From: Formivibrio sp.
GTDB taxonomy: Bacteria > Pseudomonadota > Gammaproteobacteria > Burkholderiales > Chitinibacteraceae
Assembly: GCA_031291275.1 (NCBI GenBank)
Contig: JARLJJ010000452.1
Coordinates: 1-39,098 of the forward strand
DNA: 39,098 nt
Direction of reading: 5' to 3'
Shown in pieces: positions 9,212-16,852 of the stretch. Numbering within the stretch: the stretch's first letter is position 1; each line of letters opens with the position of its first letter. A program made the translations under genes and the position numbers. Under the pieces are notes generated by a model, which saw only the letters and a program-made list of their open reading frames with translations, searched no databases and was not told where the DNA came from.

Positions 9212-10423
9212 ATGGATGCCAGCTTCCACTTGGGTCGCCAACCAATACTTGATCGCAAGGGCGAACTAGTCGCTTACGAGCTACTTTTCCGGGCAGGCAA
9301 CCTGAGTAATCAAGCCGAATTCGTCGATGATTACCTGGCAACGGCGCATGTTATCCAGAATACATTCACGCAATTCGGGCTTGAGCATGTTCTAGGCAAC
9401 CGGCTCGGCTTTATAAACTTCAGCGCCGATCTATTGCTATCCGATGTTTTGGAGCTACTTCCCTGCCAGCAAGTTGTCTTGGAAATACTGGAGACCGTGG
9501 ATATCACACCGCAGATCATCGAGCGTTGTATCGAGCTGCGACAAAAAGGCTTCAAGCTAGCGCTGGATGATGTTATTGAAATCACCGATAAACAACGTGC
9601 GATCCTGCCTTACGTTCAATTTGTAAAACTTGATGTACTTGCAGGCACATTGGACCAAATCCATCTTTCTGTACATGAACTGGCTGCTTATCCCATCAAG
9701 CTATTGGCAGAAAAAATCGACTCGCCGGAGCTGCGCGATGTTTGTATGGCGCTTGGATTTGACCTGTTCCAAGGCTATTTCTTTGCCAAGCCCAGTATTC
9801 TTAGCGGCCAAAAACCCAGCCCATCACAATCCACGTTACTGCATTTATTGAGTCTGGTACATGGTGATGCCAAGACCCGGGATATTGAAACGGTATTCAA
9901 ACTCGCACCGGATCTGACAGTCAACCTGCTCAAGCTCGTCAATTCCGTGGCCTCAGGCATCCCTGCGAAAATTGATAGTGTGGCCGGAGCGATTACCGTT
10001 TTAGGGCGACGCCAGCTAGAACGATGGGTTCAGCTTTTGGTCTTCACCCTACAAGGAGGTAACCACGGCGTAGCAACCCCCTTGGTTCAGACTGCTGCAA
10101 TTCGTGGGAAATTGATGGAGCTAGTCGCTTTGCAGCGCTATCCGCTAGATTCCAGCTTGCACGACAAAGCATTTATGGTAGGCATGTTTTCACTTCTGGA
10201 TGCATTGTTCAATCAACCATTGGCGGAACTGATCTCACAACTCAACCTGAGTGATGATGTACGTGACGCACTATTGCAACGCAAAGGCCTTCTTGGGCAA
10301 ATGCTCGCTTATGCCGAAGCGGTAGAGTGTGAGTACCCGAAAGATACAGATGCCTATCCAGAATGTACGCCATTGATACTAGAAGCCATGGCATGGGCAA
10401 CAGGCTTGGAAAGCACGTGTTGA
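9212..10423 (+). CDS. EAL-HDOD signalling protein with degenerate EAL domain
   Basis: A 403-residue two-domain protein of the YuxH type. Residues about 1-200 form an EAL-like domain, but the signature reads ELL (in YELLFR) and the DDFG-type metal motif reads DDVIE, so phosphodiesterase activity against c-di-GMP is unlikely. Residues about 200-395 form an HDOD domain (LLKLVNSVASG, AITVLGRRQLERWV). Proteins of this design act as c-di-GMP or stress-linked adaptor regulators, for example of motility or biofilm; the specific role here is unknown. It lies 36 bases after the glycosylase gene and may be read through from it. The 100-base gap to convergent zapE shows only a short weak palindrome. Confidence 0.88.
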   Translation: MDASFHLGRQPILDRKGELVAYELLFRAGNLSNQAEFVDDYLATAHVIQNTFTQFGLEHVLGNRLGFINFSADLLLSDVLELLPCQQVVLEILETVDITPQIIERCIELRQKGFKLALDDVIEITDKQRAILPYVQFVKLDVLAGTLDQIHLSVHELAAYPIKLLAEKIDSPELRDVCMALGFDLFQGYFFAKPSILSGQKPSPSQSTLLHLLSLVHGDAKTRDIETVFKLAPDLTVNLLKLVNSVASGIPAKIDSVAGAITVLGRRQLERWVQLLVFTLQGGNHGVATPLVQTAAIRGKLMELVALQRYPLDSSLHDKAFMVGMFSLLDALFNQPLAELISQLNLSDDVRDALLQRKGLLGQMLAYAEAVECEYPKDTDAYPECTPLILEAMAWATGLESTC

Positions 10424-10523
10424 GCCAGTCTATTATTTGAACGCAATCAACCCAACTTCCTCAGCATGTCCGCTCTGTACACGTAGCAACTTGATGACAA
10501 CAAACGGTAGTCCCTACAGGAAA

Positions 10524-11690
10524 TCACGTTTCCGTGATGCCAGCCAATATTGACGGTTTCTCATGCAACAATGCCAGATACTCCTCTGTCTGCATCTCTT
10601 GCAAGCGACTTGCTGTACGAAGAAACTCCCTCGCTTGCTCACCTTCCACATAAAGTTCGGTCGGTGCGGCCGCTGCGCTCACGATCAATTTAACCCGGTA
10701 ATCGTAGAACACGTCGACTAACCAAGTCAGTCGACGTGCTTCGGCAGCCTGTGCTACGCCCAAAACAGGAATCCCGGAAATCAGCACCGTTTCAAATTTT
10801 CTCGCGATGTACAGATAATCCACTTGACTGCGTTGATCACCACATAAAACAGCAAAATCAAACCACACTACGTTTGGCGCACAGCGCAATGATTGCAAGC
10901 GATAGCCAGCAATATCCAACATCGTATTTTGTTCACGGCCAGCGGCCAATTCGATAAACATCCGGTCTAAACGTTTTTCGGCGGCCTCTCCCAAGGGAAC
11001 CAAATACAACGGTGCCAGTGTGAGCAAACGTTGACGGTGATCGCGGCCACCATCCAGATTGATGATTTCCAGCGTTTGTTGCAACAGAGCAATCGTGGGC
11101 AGGAAACTGGTGCGCTGCAAACCGTTGGGATAAAGGCCATCAGGCGGGTAATTGGACGTTACCACCATCACCACGCCACGGTTAATCAGGAATCCGAACA
11201 ACCGTCCCAGAATCATGGCATCAGCAATATCTGAAACATGAAATTCGTCGAAACACAGCACGCGCGTCTGGGTGGCAATGCGCTGTGCCACGGCAGCCAA
11301 CGGATCGGCCACCCCTTTCAGCTCGCCCAATTGTCGATGCACATCCTGCATAAAAGCATGGAAATGCATTCGGGACTTACGTTTGAAGGGCAACCCCGCA
11401 AAAAAGACATCCATCAATAAACTCTTACCGCGCCCCACGCCGCCCCATAGGTAGAGGCCTCGAGGAAGCGGTGGCTGCGGTAACACGGTATGCCCAAGTA
11501 TTTCTGTCTTGCCAAAGGGACGAGCGCGTACTTTTTTAAATTCGACCAAGGCCTGAAACAGACTTTCCAACCGCGCAATCACATCTGCTTGTGCAGAATC
11601 AAATTCAAATCCTGGCATTGCCCGAATCTTTGCATACCAGACAAAAGGACTGCATCCCTCTTCCGGCAGTGGAAGCATATGTTTGACCAT
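10524..11690 (-). CDS. zapE: Cell division protein ZapE (AFG1-like ATPase)
   Basis: ZapE is a cytoplasmic P-loop ATPase related to mitochondrial AFG1/LACE1 that associates with the FtsZ ring. The 388-residue product has Walker A GGVGRGKS (residues 83-90), Walker B VLCFDEFHVSD, and the family segment VVMVVTSNYPPDGLYPNGLQR. The start is uncertain: ATG codons occur at residues 1, 5 and 25, none with a strong ribosome-binding site; the N-terminal residues WYAKIRAMPGFEFDSAQ match the usual family start, so codon 1 or 5 is favoured. It lies 71 bases downstream of ahpC in the same orientation, separated by that gene's terminator. Confidence 0.92.
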   Translation of the reverse strand: MVKHMLPLPEEGCSPFVWYAKIRAMPGFEFDSAQADVIARLESLFQALVEFKKVRARPFGKTEILGHTVLPQPPLPRGLYLWGGVGRGKSLLMDVFFAGLPFKRKSRMHFHAFMQDVHRQLGELKGVADPLAAVAQRIATQTRVLCFDEFHVSDIADAMILGRLFGFLINRGVVMVVTSNYPPDGLYPNGLQRTSFLPTIALLQQTLEIINLDGGRDHRQRLLTLAPLYLVPLGEAAEKRLDRMFIELAAGREQNTMLDIAGYRLQSLRCAPNVVWFDFAVLCGDQRSQVDYLYIARKFETVLISGIPVLGVAQAAEARRLTWLVDVFYDYRVKLIVSAAAAPTELYVEGEQAREFLRTASRLQEMQTEEYLALLHEKPSILAGITET

Positions 11691-11716
11691 GTAAAATTAT
11701 CACACCACGTAATACG

Positions 11717-11741
11717 AAAAAAAACGCCGCACGAGGCGGCG
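11717..11741 (-). terminator. Rho-independent terminator of ahpC
   Basis: Read on the minus strand, CGCCGC, a five-base loop and GCGGCG form a perfect GC-rich stem followed by eight T residues (the A-run is 11717-11724 on the plus strand). It lies 20 bases past the ahpC stop and before zapE. Confidence 0.92.
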
Positions 11742-11761
11742 CTTGATTCAACGGCTACCAA

Positions 11762-12364
11762 TCAAAGTTCAGCAGCATTCTTGGCCAGGTATTCAGCAAC
11801 ACCTTGCGTCGAAGGCTTCATTCCAGCTTTGCCTTTGCTCCAGCCTGCCGGGCAAACTTCACCGTGCTCTTCGGTAAATTGCAAGGCTTCGACCAAACGC
11901 AAGGTTTCGTCGATATTGCGACCCAGTGGCAGGTTATTCACGTATTGGTGTTGCACCACGCCAGATTTATCGATCAGGAAAGTACCACGGAATGCCACGC
12001 CACCTTCAGCTTCGACATCGTAGGCCTTGCAGATTTCGTGCTTGATATCTGCCACTAAGGTGTAGCCAACCTGGCCGATACCACCTTGATTAATCGCGGT
12101 ATTACGCCATGCGTTATGGGTAAAGTGGCTATCAATCGAGACACCGATAACTTCAACGTTGAGCTTTTTGAATTCTTCAAGGCGGTGATCAAATGCAATG
12201 AGTTCGGACGGGCAAACAAAAGTGAAATCAAGCGGGTAGAAGAAAACCACAGCATATTTGCCTTTGCTAGCTTCTTTGAAATTAAAACTATCAACGATCT
12301 GACCATTGCCCAGCACTGCTGCTGCGGTGAAATCCGGTGCCTGCTTGCCGACGAGAACTGCCAT
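11762..12364 (-). CDS. ahpC: Alkyl hydroperoxide reductase / typical 2-Cys peroxiredoxin AhpC
   Basis: Reduces hydrogen peroxide, organic peroxides and peroxynitrite in the cytoplasm using a reactive thiol. The 200-residue product has the peroxidatic Cys51 in FTFVCPSE and the resolving Cys171 in EVCPAGW, so it is a typical 2-Cys enzyme of the Prx1/AhpC group. A GGIG segment (residues 94-97) matches the GGLG motif linked to overoxidation sensitivity, but the C-terminal YF motif is not clear. No ahpF reductase is next to it, so a thioredoxin- or glutaredoxin-type donor is likely. An AGGAGA ribosome-binding site supports the ATG. It has its own promoter (12408-12435) and terminator. Confidence 0.94.
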   Translation of the reverse strand: MAVLVGKQAPDFTAAAVLGNGQIVDSFNFKEASKGKYAVVFFYPLDFTFVCPSELIAFDHRLEEFKKLNVEVIGVSIDSHFTHNAWRNTAINQGGIGQVGYTLVADIKHEICKAYDVEAEGGVAFRGTFLIDKSGVVQHQYVNNLPLGRNIDETLRLVEALQFTEEHGEVCPAGWSKGKAGMKPSTQGVAEYLAKNAAEL

Positions 12365-12407
12365 GATTGAATCTCCTGTGTTTTAAGAATCACTAAATCG
12401 TACAGAC

Positions 12408-12435
12408 AGTTTAGGCCTCATACATTGAGAGTCAA
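12408..12435 (-). promoter_or_regulatory. Predicted sigma-70 promoter of ahpC
   Basis: On the minus strand a -35 TTGACT (12430-12435) and a -10 TAAACT (12408-12413) are 16 bases apart. The predicted start near 12401 would give a leader of about 37 bases with the AGGAGA site. Inferred from consensus match only. Confidence 0.6.
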
Positions 12436-12460
12436 ATCAAGAGTTTCGATGCCAACCATA

Positions 12461-12476
12461 GCCAATATCTATTGGC
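12461..12476. promoter_or_regulatory. Palindrome upstream of the ahpC promoter, candidate activator site
   Basis: GCCAATA-TC-TATTGGC is a perfect 7-2-7 palindrome centred about 67 bases before the predicted ahpC transcription start, the position where LysR-type activators such as OxyR usually bind. Flanking ATAG and CTAT tetramers resemble OxyR half-elements, but their spacing does not fit the full four-element consensus, so the regulator is uncertain. Confidence 0.4.
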
Positions 12477-12512
12477 GCTATTTGTTGCTGGTCAAATTCG
12501 GAAGGTGCGGAT

Positions 12513-12561
12513 AAAAAAACGCCCGACTCGATTGTTTCTGGCAAACAATCGTAGTTCGGGC
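12513..12561 (-). terminator. Rho-independent terminator of the candidate sRNA
   Basis: Two stacked perfect helices on the minus strand: outer GCCCGA/TCGGGC (6 bp) and inner CGATTGTTT/AAACAATCG (9 bp) with a five-base loop and a small internal loop, followed by seven T residues. It is far stronger than needed for random occurrence and has no coding gene upstream on that strand except the distant TRAP operon, which has its own terminator. Confidence 0.85.
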
Positions 12562-12641
12562 CGAGGAGGAGGAGAAGAGGGTTCGATCTGTGGAAGCCAC
12601 AAAACAAACCGGTAGTGCAATCGCTCATGCAGCTGAACGAC
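12513..12641 (-). ncRNA. Candidate orphan small RNA between ahpC and dctM
   Basis: A complete small transcription unit with no convincing protein. It has a strong predicted promoter (12648-12676) and, about 90 bases after the predicted start, a long terminator hairpin with a seven-T tail (12513-12561). The RNA would be about 125-130 nt. Just before the terminator stem is an uninterrupted pyrimidine tract (complement of 12563-12581) containing CUCCUCCUC, which is complementary to Shine-Dalgarno sequences. Such accessible CU-rich anti-SD regions are typical of Hfq-dependent sRNAs that block translation starts, including pairs described in Neisseria. A 70-codon frame overlaps the region but lacks a ribosome-binding site and recognisable content. 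No family name can be assigned from sequence alone. Confidence 0.6.
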
Positions 12642-12647
12642 GGGATC

Positions 12648-12676
12648 AATATACCAGACTAAAATACTCAACTCAA
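12648..12676 (-). promoter_or_regulatory. Predicted sigma-70 promoter of the candidate sRNA
   Basis: Minus strand -35 TTGAGT (12671-12676), 17-base spacer, and -10 TATATT (12648-12653) preceded by TGG, giving an extended -10. The predicted start is near 12641. About ten bases upstream of the -35 is a TGTAG-N5-CTACA inverted repeat (about 12683-12697) that could bind a regulator. Confidence 0.6.
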
Positions 12677-12761
12677 CAAAAATGTAGGTATACTACACAA
12701 AATAAATGGTTAATATTCCACACAACTACAAAACACCCTACATTATAACTGTAATATTTTG

Positions 12762-12831
12762 GTTGCATTACCCTGGTGAATTCAGGGAGTAAGTGCAACA
12801 AGGGCCACCGTGACGGTTGCACTTACTTTTT
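12762..12831. repeat. Nested, mutually exclusive inverted repeats
   Basis: A perfect 12-bp inverted repeat (AGTAAGTGCAAC at 12788-12799 with GTTGCACTTACT at 12816-12827, 16-base loop) is followed on the plus strand by a five-T run, like a terminator. The left arm can instead pair with GTTGCATTA at 12762-12770 (one bulge), enclosing a CCCTG/CAGGG hairpin (12771-12787). The two folds share the same strand and cannot coexist, which is the layout of an attenuator or riboswitch expression platform. No plus-strand gene follows, so the function is unclear: a plus-strand sRNA end, part of a TRAP 3' transcript, or a relic repeat. Confidence 0.6.
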
Positions 12832-12842
12832 AAATTCGCCAT

Positions 12843-12884
12843 TTTATAAAAAAACAGGACCTAATGGTCCTGTTTTTTTATAAA
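12843..12884. terminator. Bidirectional terminator after the TRAP operon
   Basis: Perfect 19-bp inverted repeat with a TAAT loop: 12843-12861 pairs with 12866-12884. The core ACAGGACC/GGTCCTGT is flanked by seven A on one side and seven T on the other, so it can end transcripts on both strands. It lies 18 bases past the dctM stop. Confidence 0.9.
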
Positions 12885-12901
12885 GAAACGTATATCACCA
12901 A

Positions 12902-14254
12902 TTACAAAACAAGGTGATGATTAATGAGAGTTGGAAGCCAATTTGAGAAATGTGGGACATATGTAACAAGCTGAATCGCAGTCCAGATAGCCATATAATA
13001 TGGCAAAATGGATTTCATGACGCTATTTACAGAAACACCACCAATAGCACATCCCACAAACTGTACCGTTCCTACTGGTGGGTGAACCAGACCTAATGAA
13101 CAATTCAGTAGCAACATAATACCAAATTGAACAGGCCCGACACCCATAGCCATCGCTAATGGCAGGAATAATGGTGTGGTAATCAAGATGTGTGCTGCCA
13201 TATCCAAAAAGATACCCAGAGCAACCTGAAGAATGTTGATATATAACAACATGAGCCAAGGCGTATGGGTAGCAGTTAGCAACGCAGCGGAAATCTTTTC
13301 GGGAATTTCCAACCAAGCCATTTGCCAACCCAGCATGTTGGACACCCCGATCAGCAACAAGACCACACCTGTAGTTTTGGAAGCTTTAGACAGCGCCTTG
13401 AGCAATTTTTCCCTGCTCATCGTACGATAGATGAAGATAGTCAGGACCAAGGAATAGCTAACAGCCATTGCAGCGGCTTCGGTCGCAGTTGCAACACCCT
13501 TCATGATACAAACCATGATGATGGCGACCACCCCCAAGCCAGGTAATGCTGCGGCCAAATTACGCAACACAGCCAACCACCCGGGGAACCGGGTAATCAT
13601 CGAGACACCCTCAGTAGTTTTTGGGTATCCATGTTTCACTGCTTGATAGTAGGCAGCACAAAGCACACAGGCCATGATCCAGAATGCAGGAACCAAACCA
13701 GCAAACATCAAGTCACCAATCGAAACCCCTCTGACGAAATGCGACCCTACCATCCCGGAGGCTGTCTGAGCTGCAAACGCATAGATGATCATGTTATGGG
13801 ACGTCGGCATTAATGCACCGGTCAATGATGCGTGAGTCGTCACGTTAACGGCATATTCAGCACTATACCCTTCACGCTTCATGATCGGGATCATCACGCC
13901 GCCCATGGCAGAGGTATCTGCAATTGGAGAACCAGAAACGCCGCCAAACAGAGTACAAGCCACAACATTGGCCAGACCCAAACCCCCTCGCCAGTGTCCA
14001 ACTAACGAACGGGCAAAGTTAACAATCTTATCAGCAATACCGCCATGCAACATCAACTCGCCAGAGAAGATGAAGAACGGGATAGCTAAGAATGAAAACA
14101 CATTCATGCCGGAAATCATCATCTGAAACCCAGTTTCCAGCGGCATACCTTCAACAAAAAAGGTTGCAAGACAACTAAGGCCGATGGCAAACGATACTGG
14201 GGCACCCAGCAGCAAAATGAGTAGAAAACTCAGGCATAGAACTGTCAGTGCCAT
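12902..14254 (-). CDS. dctM: TRAP transporter large permease subunit DctM
   Basis: The 12-helix-type membrane subunit of a tripartite ATP-independent periplasmic transporter, which drives uptake of an organic acid with a sodium gradient. The 450-residue product is hydrophobic throughout and has DctM family features: FFIFSGELMLHGGIADKIV, the VACTLFGGVSGSPIADTSAMG loop (read here in two parts) and NCSLGLVHPPVGT near the C-terminus. Length is normal. The ATG at 14254 overlaps the end of dctQ by ten bases, so the subunits are translationally coupled. The operon is dctP-dctQ-dctM on the minus strand and ends in a bidirectional hairpin. Confidence 0.94.
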   Translation of the reverse strand: MALTVLCLSFLLILLLGAPVSFAIGLSCLATFFVEGMPLETGFQMMISGMNVFSFLAIPFFIFSGELMLHGGIADKIVNFARSLVGHWRGGLGLANVVACTLFGGVSGSPIADTSAMGGVMIPIMKREGYSAEYAVNVTTHASLTGALMPTSHNMIIYAFAAQTASGMVGSHFVRGVSIGDLMFAGLVPAFWIMACVLCAAYYQAVKHGYPKTTEGVSMITRFPGWLAVLRNLAAALPGLGVVAIIMVCIMKGVATATEAAAMAVSYSLVLTIFIYRTMSREKLLKALSKASKTTGVVLLLIGVSNMLGWQMAWLEIPEKISAALLTATHTPWLMLLYINILQVALGIFLDMAAHILITTPLFLPLAMAMGVGPVQFGIMLLLNCSLGLVHPPVGTVQFVGCAIGGVSVNSVMKSILPYYMAIWTAIQLVTYVPHFSNWLPTLINHHLVL

Positions 14255-14739
14255 GATGGGATCACCTTCTTATTAGTAAACAACGCCATCAGATGCTCAA
14301 TCGAAAATAAAATAATTAGTATTCCAGCACCGATTGGCGGTAAATAACGGACAGCCTCTGAAATTCCAAGCGTAGGAATAGTTGATTGATAAACGGAATC
14401 AGCCATCAACAAACAGCCGGAGAACAACAACGCCCCAAAAAAGGCATTAATGCAATGCACTACCACACTAATACGCTTGTGCCACTTTTCCGGGGTCATG
14501 AGCACTACAATATCCATCCCAATATGGCCCGCATCACGCACACCTGCCGACGCGCCAAACATGGCGACTGTAATTACCATCAACAACGCTGCCTGTTCGG
14601 CAAAAACCGGCGAATCGTTAAAAATGTAGCGCATCACAACGCTGTAATCCACTATGCAGACAAGACCAGTTAAGCCTATGCAAGCTATATACAGAGCCCA
14701 TCGCGACAATCTAGAGTTTAATGCTGTTAGCAAACTCAT
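14245..14739 (-). CDS. dctQ: TRAP transporter small permease subunit DctQ
   Basis: The four-helix small membrane subunit of the TRAP transporter, needed together with DctM. The 164-residue product has four hydrophobic segments and the typical VVMRYIFNDSPVFAEQAA segment followed by GASAGVRDAGHIGMDI. The frame is open to 14787; the ATG at 14739 is preferred because it follows a strong GGGAGG ribosome-binding site and removes a charged extension before the first helix. It starts about 90 bases after dctP, across an intercistronic hairpin, and overlaps dctM. Confidence 0.92.
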   Translation of the reverse strand: MSLLTALNSRLSRWALYIACIGLTGLVCIVDYSVVMRYIFNDSPVFAEQAALLMVITVAMFGASAGVRDAGHIGMDIVVLMTPEKWHKRISVVVHCINAFFGALLFSGCLLMADSVYQSTIPTLGISEAVRYLPPIGAGILIILFSIEHLMALFTNKKVIPSWH

Positions 14740-14759
14740 TGTTTCCCTCCCAGAAAACA

Positions 14760-14790
14760 CCCGTGACATGAGCAAAGCCCATATCACGGG
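14760..14790 (-). terminator. Intercistronic hairpin between dctP and dctQ
   Basis: Minus-strand CCCGTGATAT and ATGTCACGGG can form a ten-pair stem (one G-U) with an 11-base loop, followed by only a weak T stretch. Such hairpins after binding-protein genes protect the upstream mRNA or partly terminate, giving more binding protein than permease. The role here is inferred from position and shape. Confidence 0.6.
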
Positions 14791-14830
14791 AGTTTGAACA
14801 AATTACATTAATACCGTAACAGACCAGAAC

Positions 14831-15859
<1,029 letters not shown>

Positions 15860-15949
15860 TCAAATCAAACGGGGAAAGAAGACGGGTCATCTATCCCTGA
15901 ATGGTCGCAAAGTGCGCCAGTGAACATCCATGCTGCAATTGGTGGCCCA

Positions 15950-15997
15950 CTGGTCTGACCGGCGGGCATAGTGTAGCGCCATCTTGAAAGCTCACAA
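15950..15997 (-). promoter_or_regulatory. Predicted promoter and GntR-type operator of the TRAP operon
   Basis: Minus-strand -35 TTGTGA (15992-15997), 16-base spacer, -10 TACACT (15970-15975). A palindrome CTGGTCTGACCGG (15950-15962) lies just downstream, over or after the start site; it matches the TGGTCnGACCA shape bound by FadR/GntR-family repressors that often control sugar-acid genes. Binding there would block transcription. No such regulator is encoded in the window. Confidence 0.45.
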
Positions 15998-16065
15998 GCT
16001 TTTTTTTCAACATGATGAAATAAACGTTGCGTAGATTAATCAGTTTTTGACCTGACTCAAACCAC

Positions 16066-16287
16066 ATGACATTCCTCAGTAGAACCCAAAACCATACGGA
16101 CAGAATAGCTTATCAAAATCAAAAACTGGCTATTTCTCATGCACACTGCACATTGGAAAGGCAATTTCTAATACTTGCCCAGATTGATACACCGGTTGCA
16201 ACCGATCACTACATAGACTTGGCTTTACAAGCAAGAAAACCATCGCATCCAGCCAAGGAAGCAAAAGCCTTACATCTGATTAAATAA
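16066..16287 (+). CDS. Possible small hypothetical protein (weak)
   Basis: A 73-codon open frame starting with ATG in the 593-base gap between dctP and ychJ. The product is not recognised, has no membrane segment or signal, and there is no clear ribosome-binding site; codon use is AT-rich like the surrounding gap. It may be chance. The rest of the gap holds the TRAP promoter, an AAAGCT-CACA-AGCTTT hairpin followed by T residues (about 15986-16007), and an FNR-like box at 16294-16307; nothing else is seen. Confidence 0.15.
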   Translation: MTFLSRTQNHTDRIAYQNQKLAISHAHCTLERQFLILAQIDTPVATDHYIDLALQARKPSHPAKEAKALHLIK

Positions 16288-16410
16288 CCAAGCTTGACTA
16301 AAATCAAGAAAAACAACACAGGAAAGCAAAACGGTTACTGAACAATCTAGCGACAGGGCCGCGTTTGTGGGTTTTACCGCTGACGATCAATACCCTGAAT
16401 TTGGTACCGC

Positions 16411-16821
16411 CTAACTCCTCACATCCCCATCGACATAATACCAACAACCATTTTCCCGAACAAAACGACTAGCTTCCTCCATTCGCCCGGCTCGCCCGTT
16501 AACTTTGAACCGAGCGACAAATCTCACTTCTGCCGAATCACTGCTCTCCACCTTAGACAATACTTCCAAGCCTAGCCATCTGAGCTGAGCGTCAGCCGCC
16601 AAATCCAGTACAGCAGGGCGAGTACTCGCATGCCAGGTAGCAAGCAGGTATCCTTCTAACCCAAGCACATAGGCACTGTAACGTGAGCGCATCAACTTTT
16701 CAGCACTGGGCGCGGAAACCCCATCATGGTAAAGCCCACAACACGCAGCCAAACAATGACCACTACCGCAAGGGCACTCAACAGCCAGCACATTGCCTGT
16801 TTTTTTCTTTTTCATCGACAT
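16411..16821 (-). CDS. YchJ family SEC-C motif protein
   Basis: A small zinc-binding protein of the YchJ/UPF0225 family, function unknown. The 136-residue product has the N-terminal SEC-C-like motif CPCGSGHCLAACCG, then PSAEKLMRSRYSAYVLGLEGYLLATWH, the family core, and a C-terminal FVRENGCWYYVDGD. The start could be Met1 or Met3; neither has a strong ribosome-binding site. It is divergent from the HAD gene with almost no spacer. Confidence 0.9.
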   Translation of the reverse strand: MSMKKKKTGNVLAVECPCGSGHCLAACCGLYHDGVSAPSAEKLMRSRYSAYVLGLEGYLLATWHASTRPAVLDLAADAQLRWLGLEVLSKVESSDSAEVRFVARFKVNGRAGRMEEASRFVRENGCWYYVDGDVRS

Positions 16822-16852
16822 AGCCGACCACCGCGGCGGGAATAAAAATAAA

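Noticed and set aside
12437..12649. 70-codon minus-strand frame over the sRNA candidate
   Set aside because: No ribosome-binding site, odd composition, and it runs through the strong terminator hairpin at 12513-12561, so the RNA would end before the frame does.
12762..12831. Known riboswitch classes (TPP, cobalamin, fluoride, guanidine-II, SAM) for the nested hairpins
   Set aside because: The conserved core sequences of these classes that I remember are not present, and no regulated gene follows.
16793..16852. ATG at 16793 as start of the HAD phosphatase
   Set aside because: It overlaps the start of divergent ychJ and encodes a hydrophobic stretch not expected in this soluble family; kept as an alternative only.
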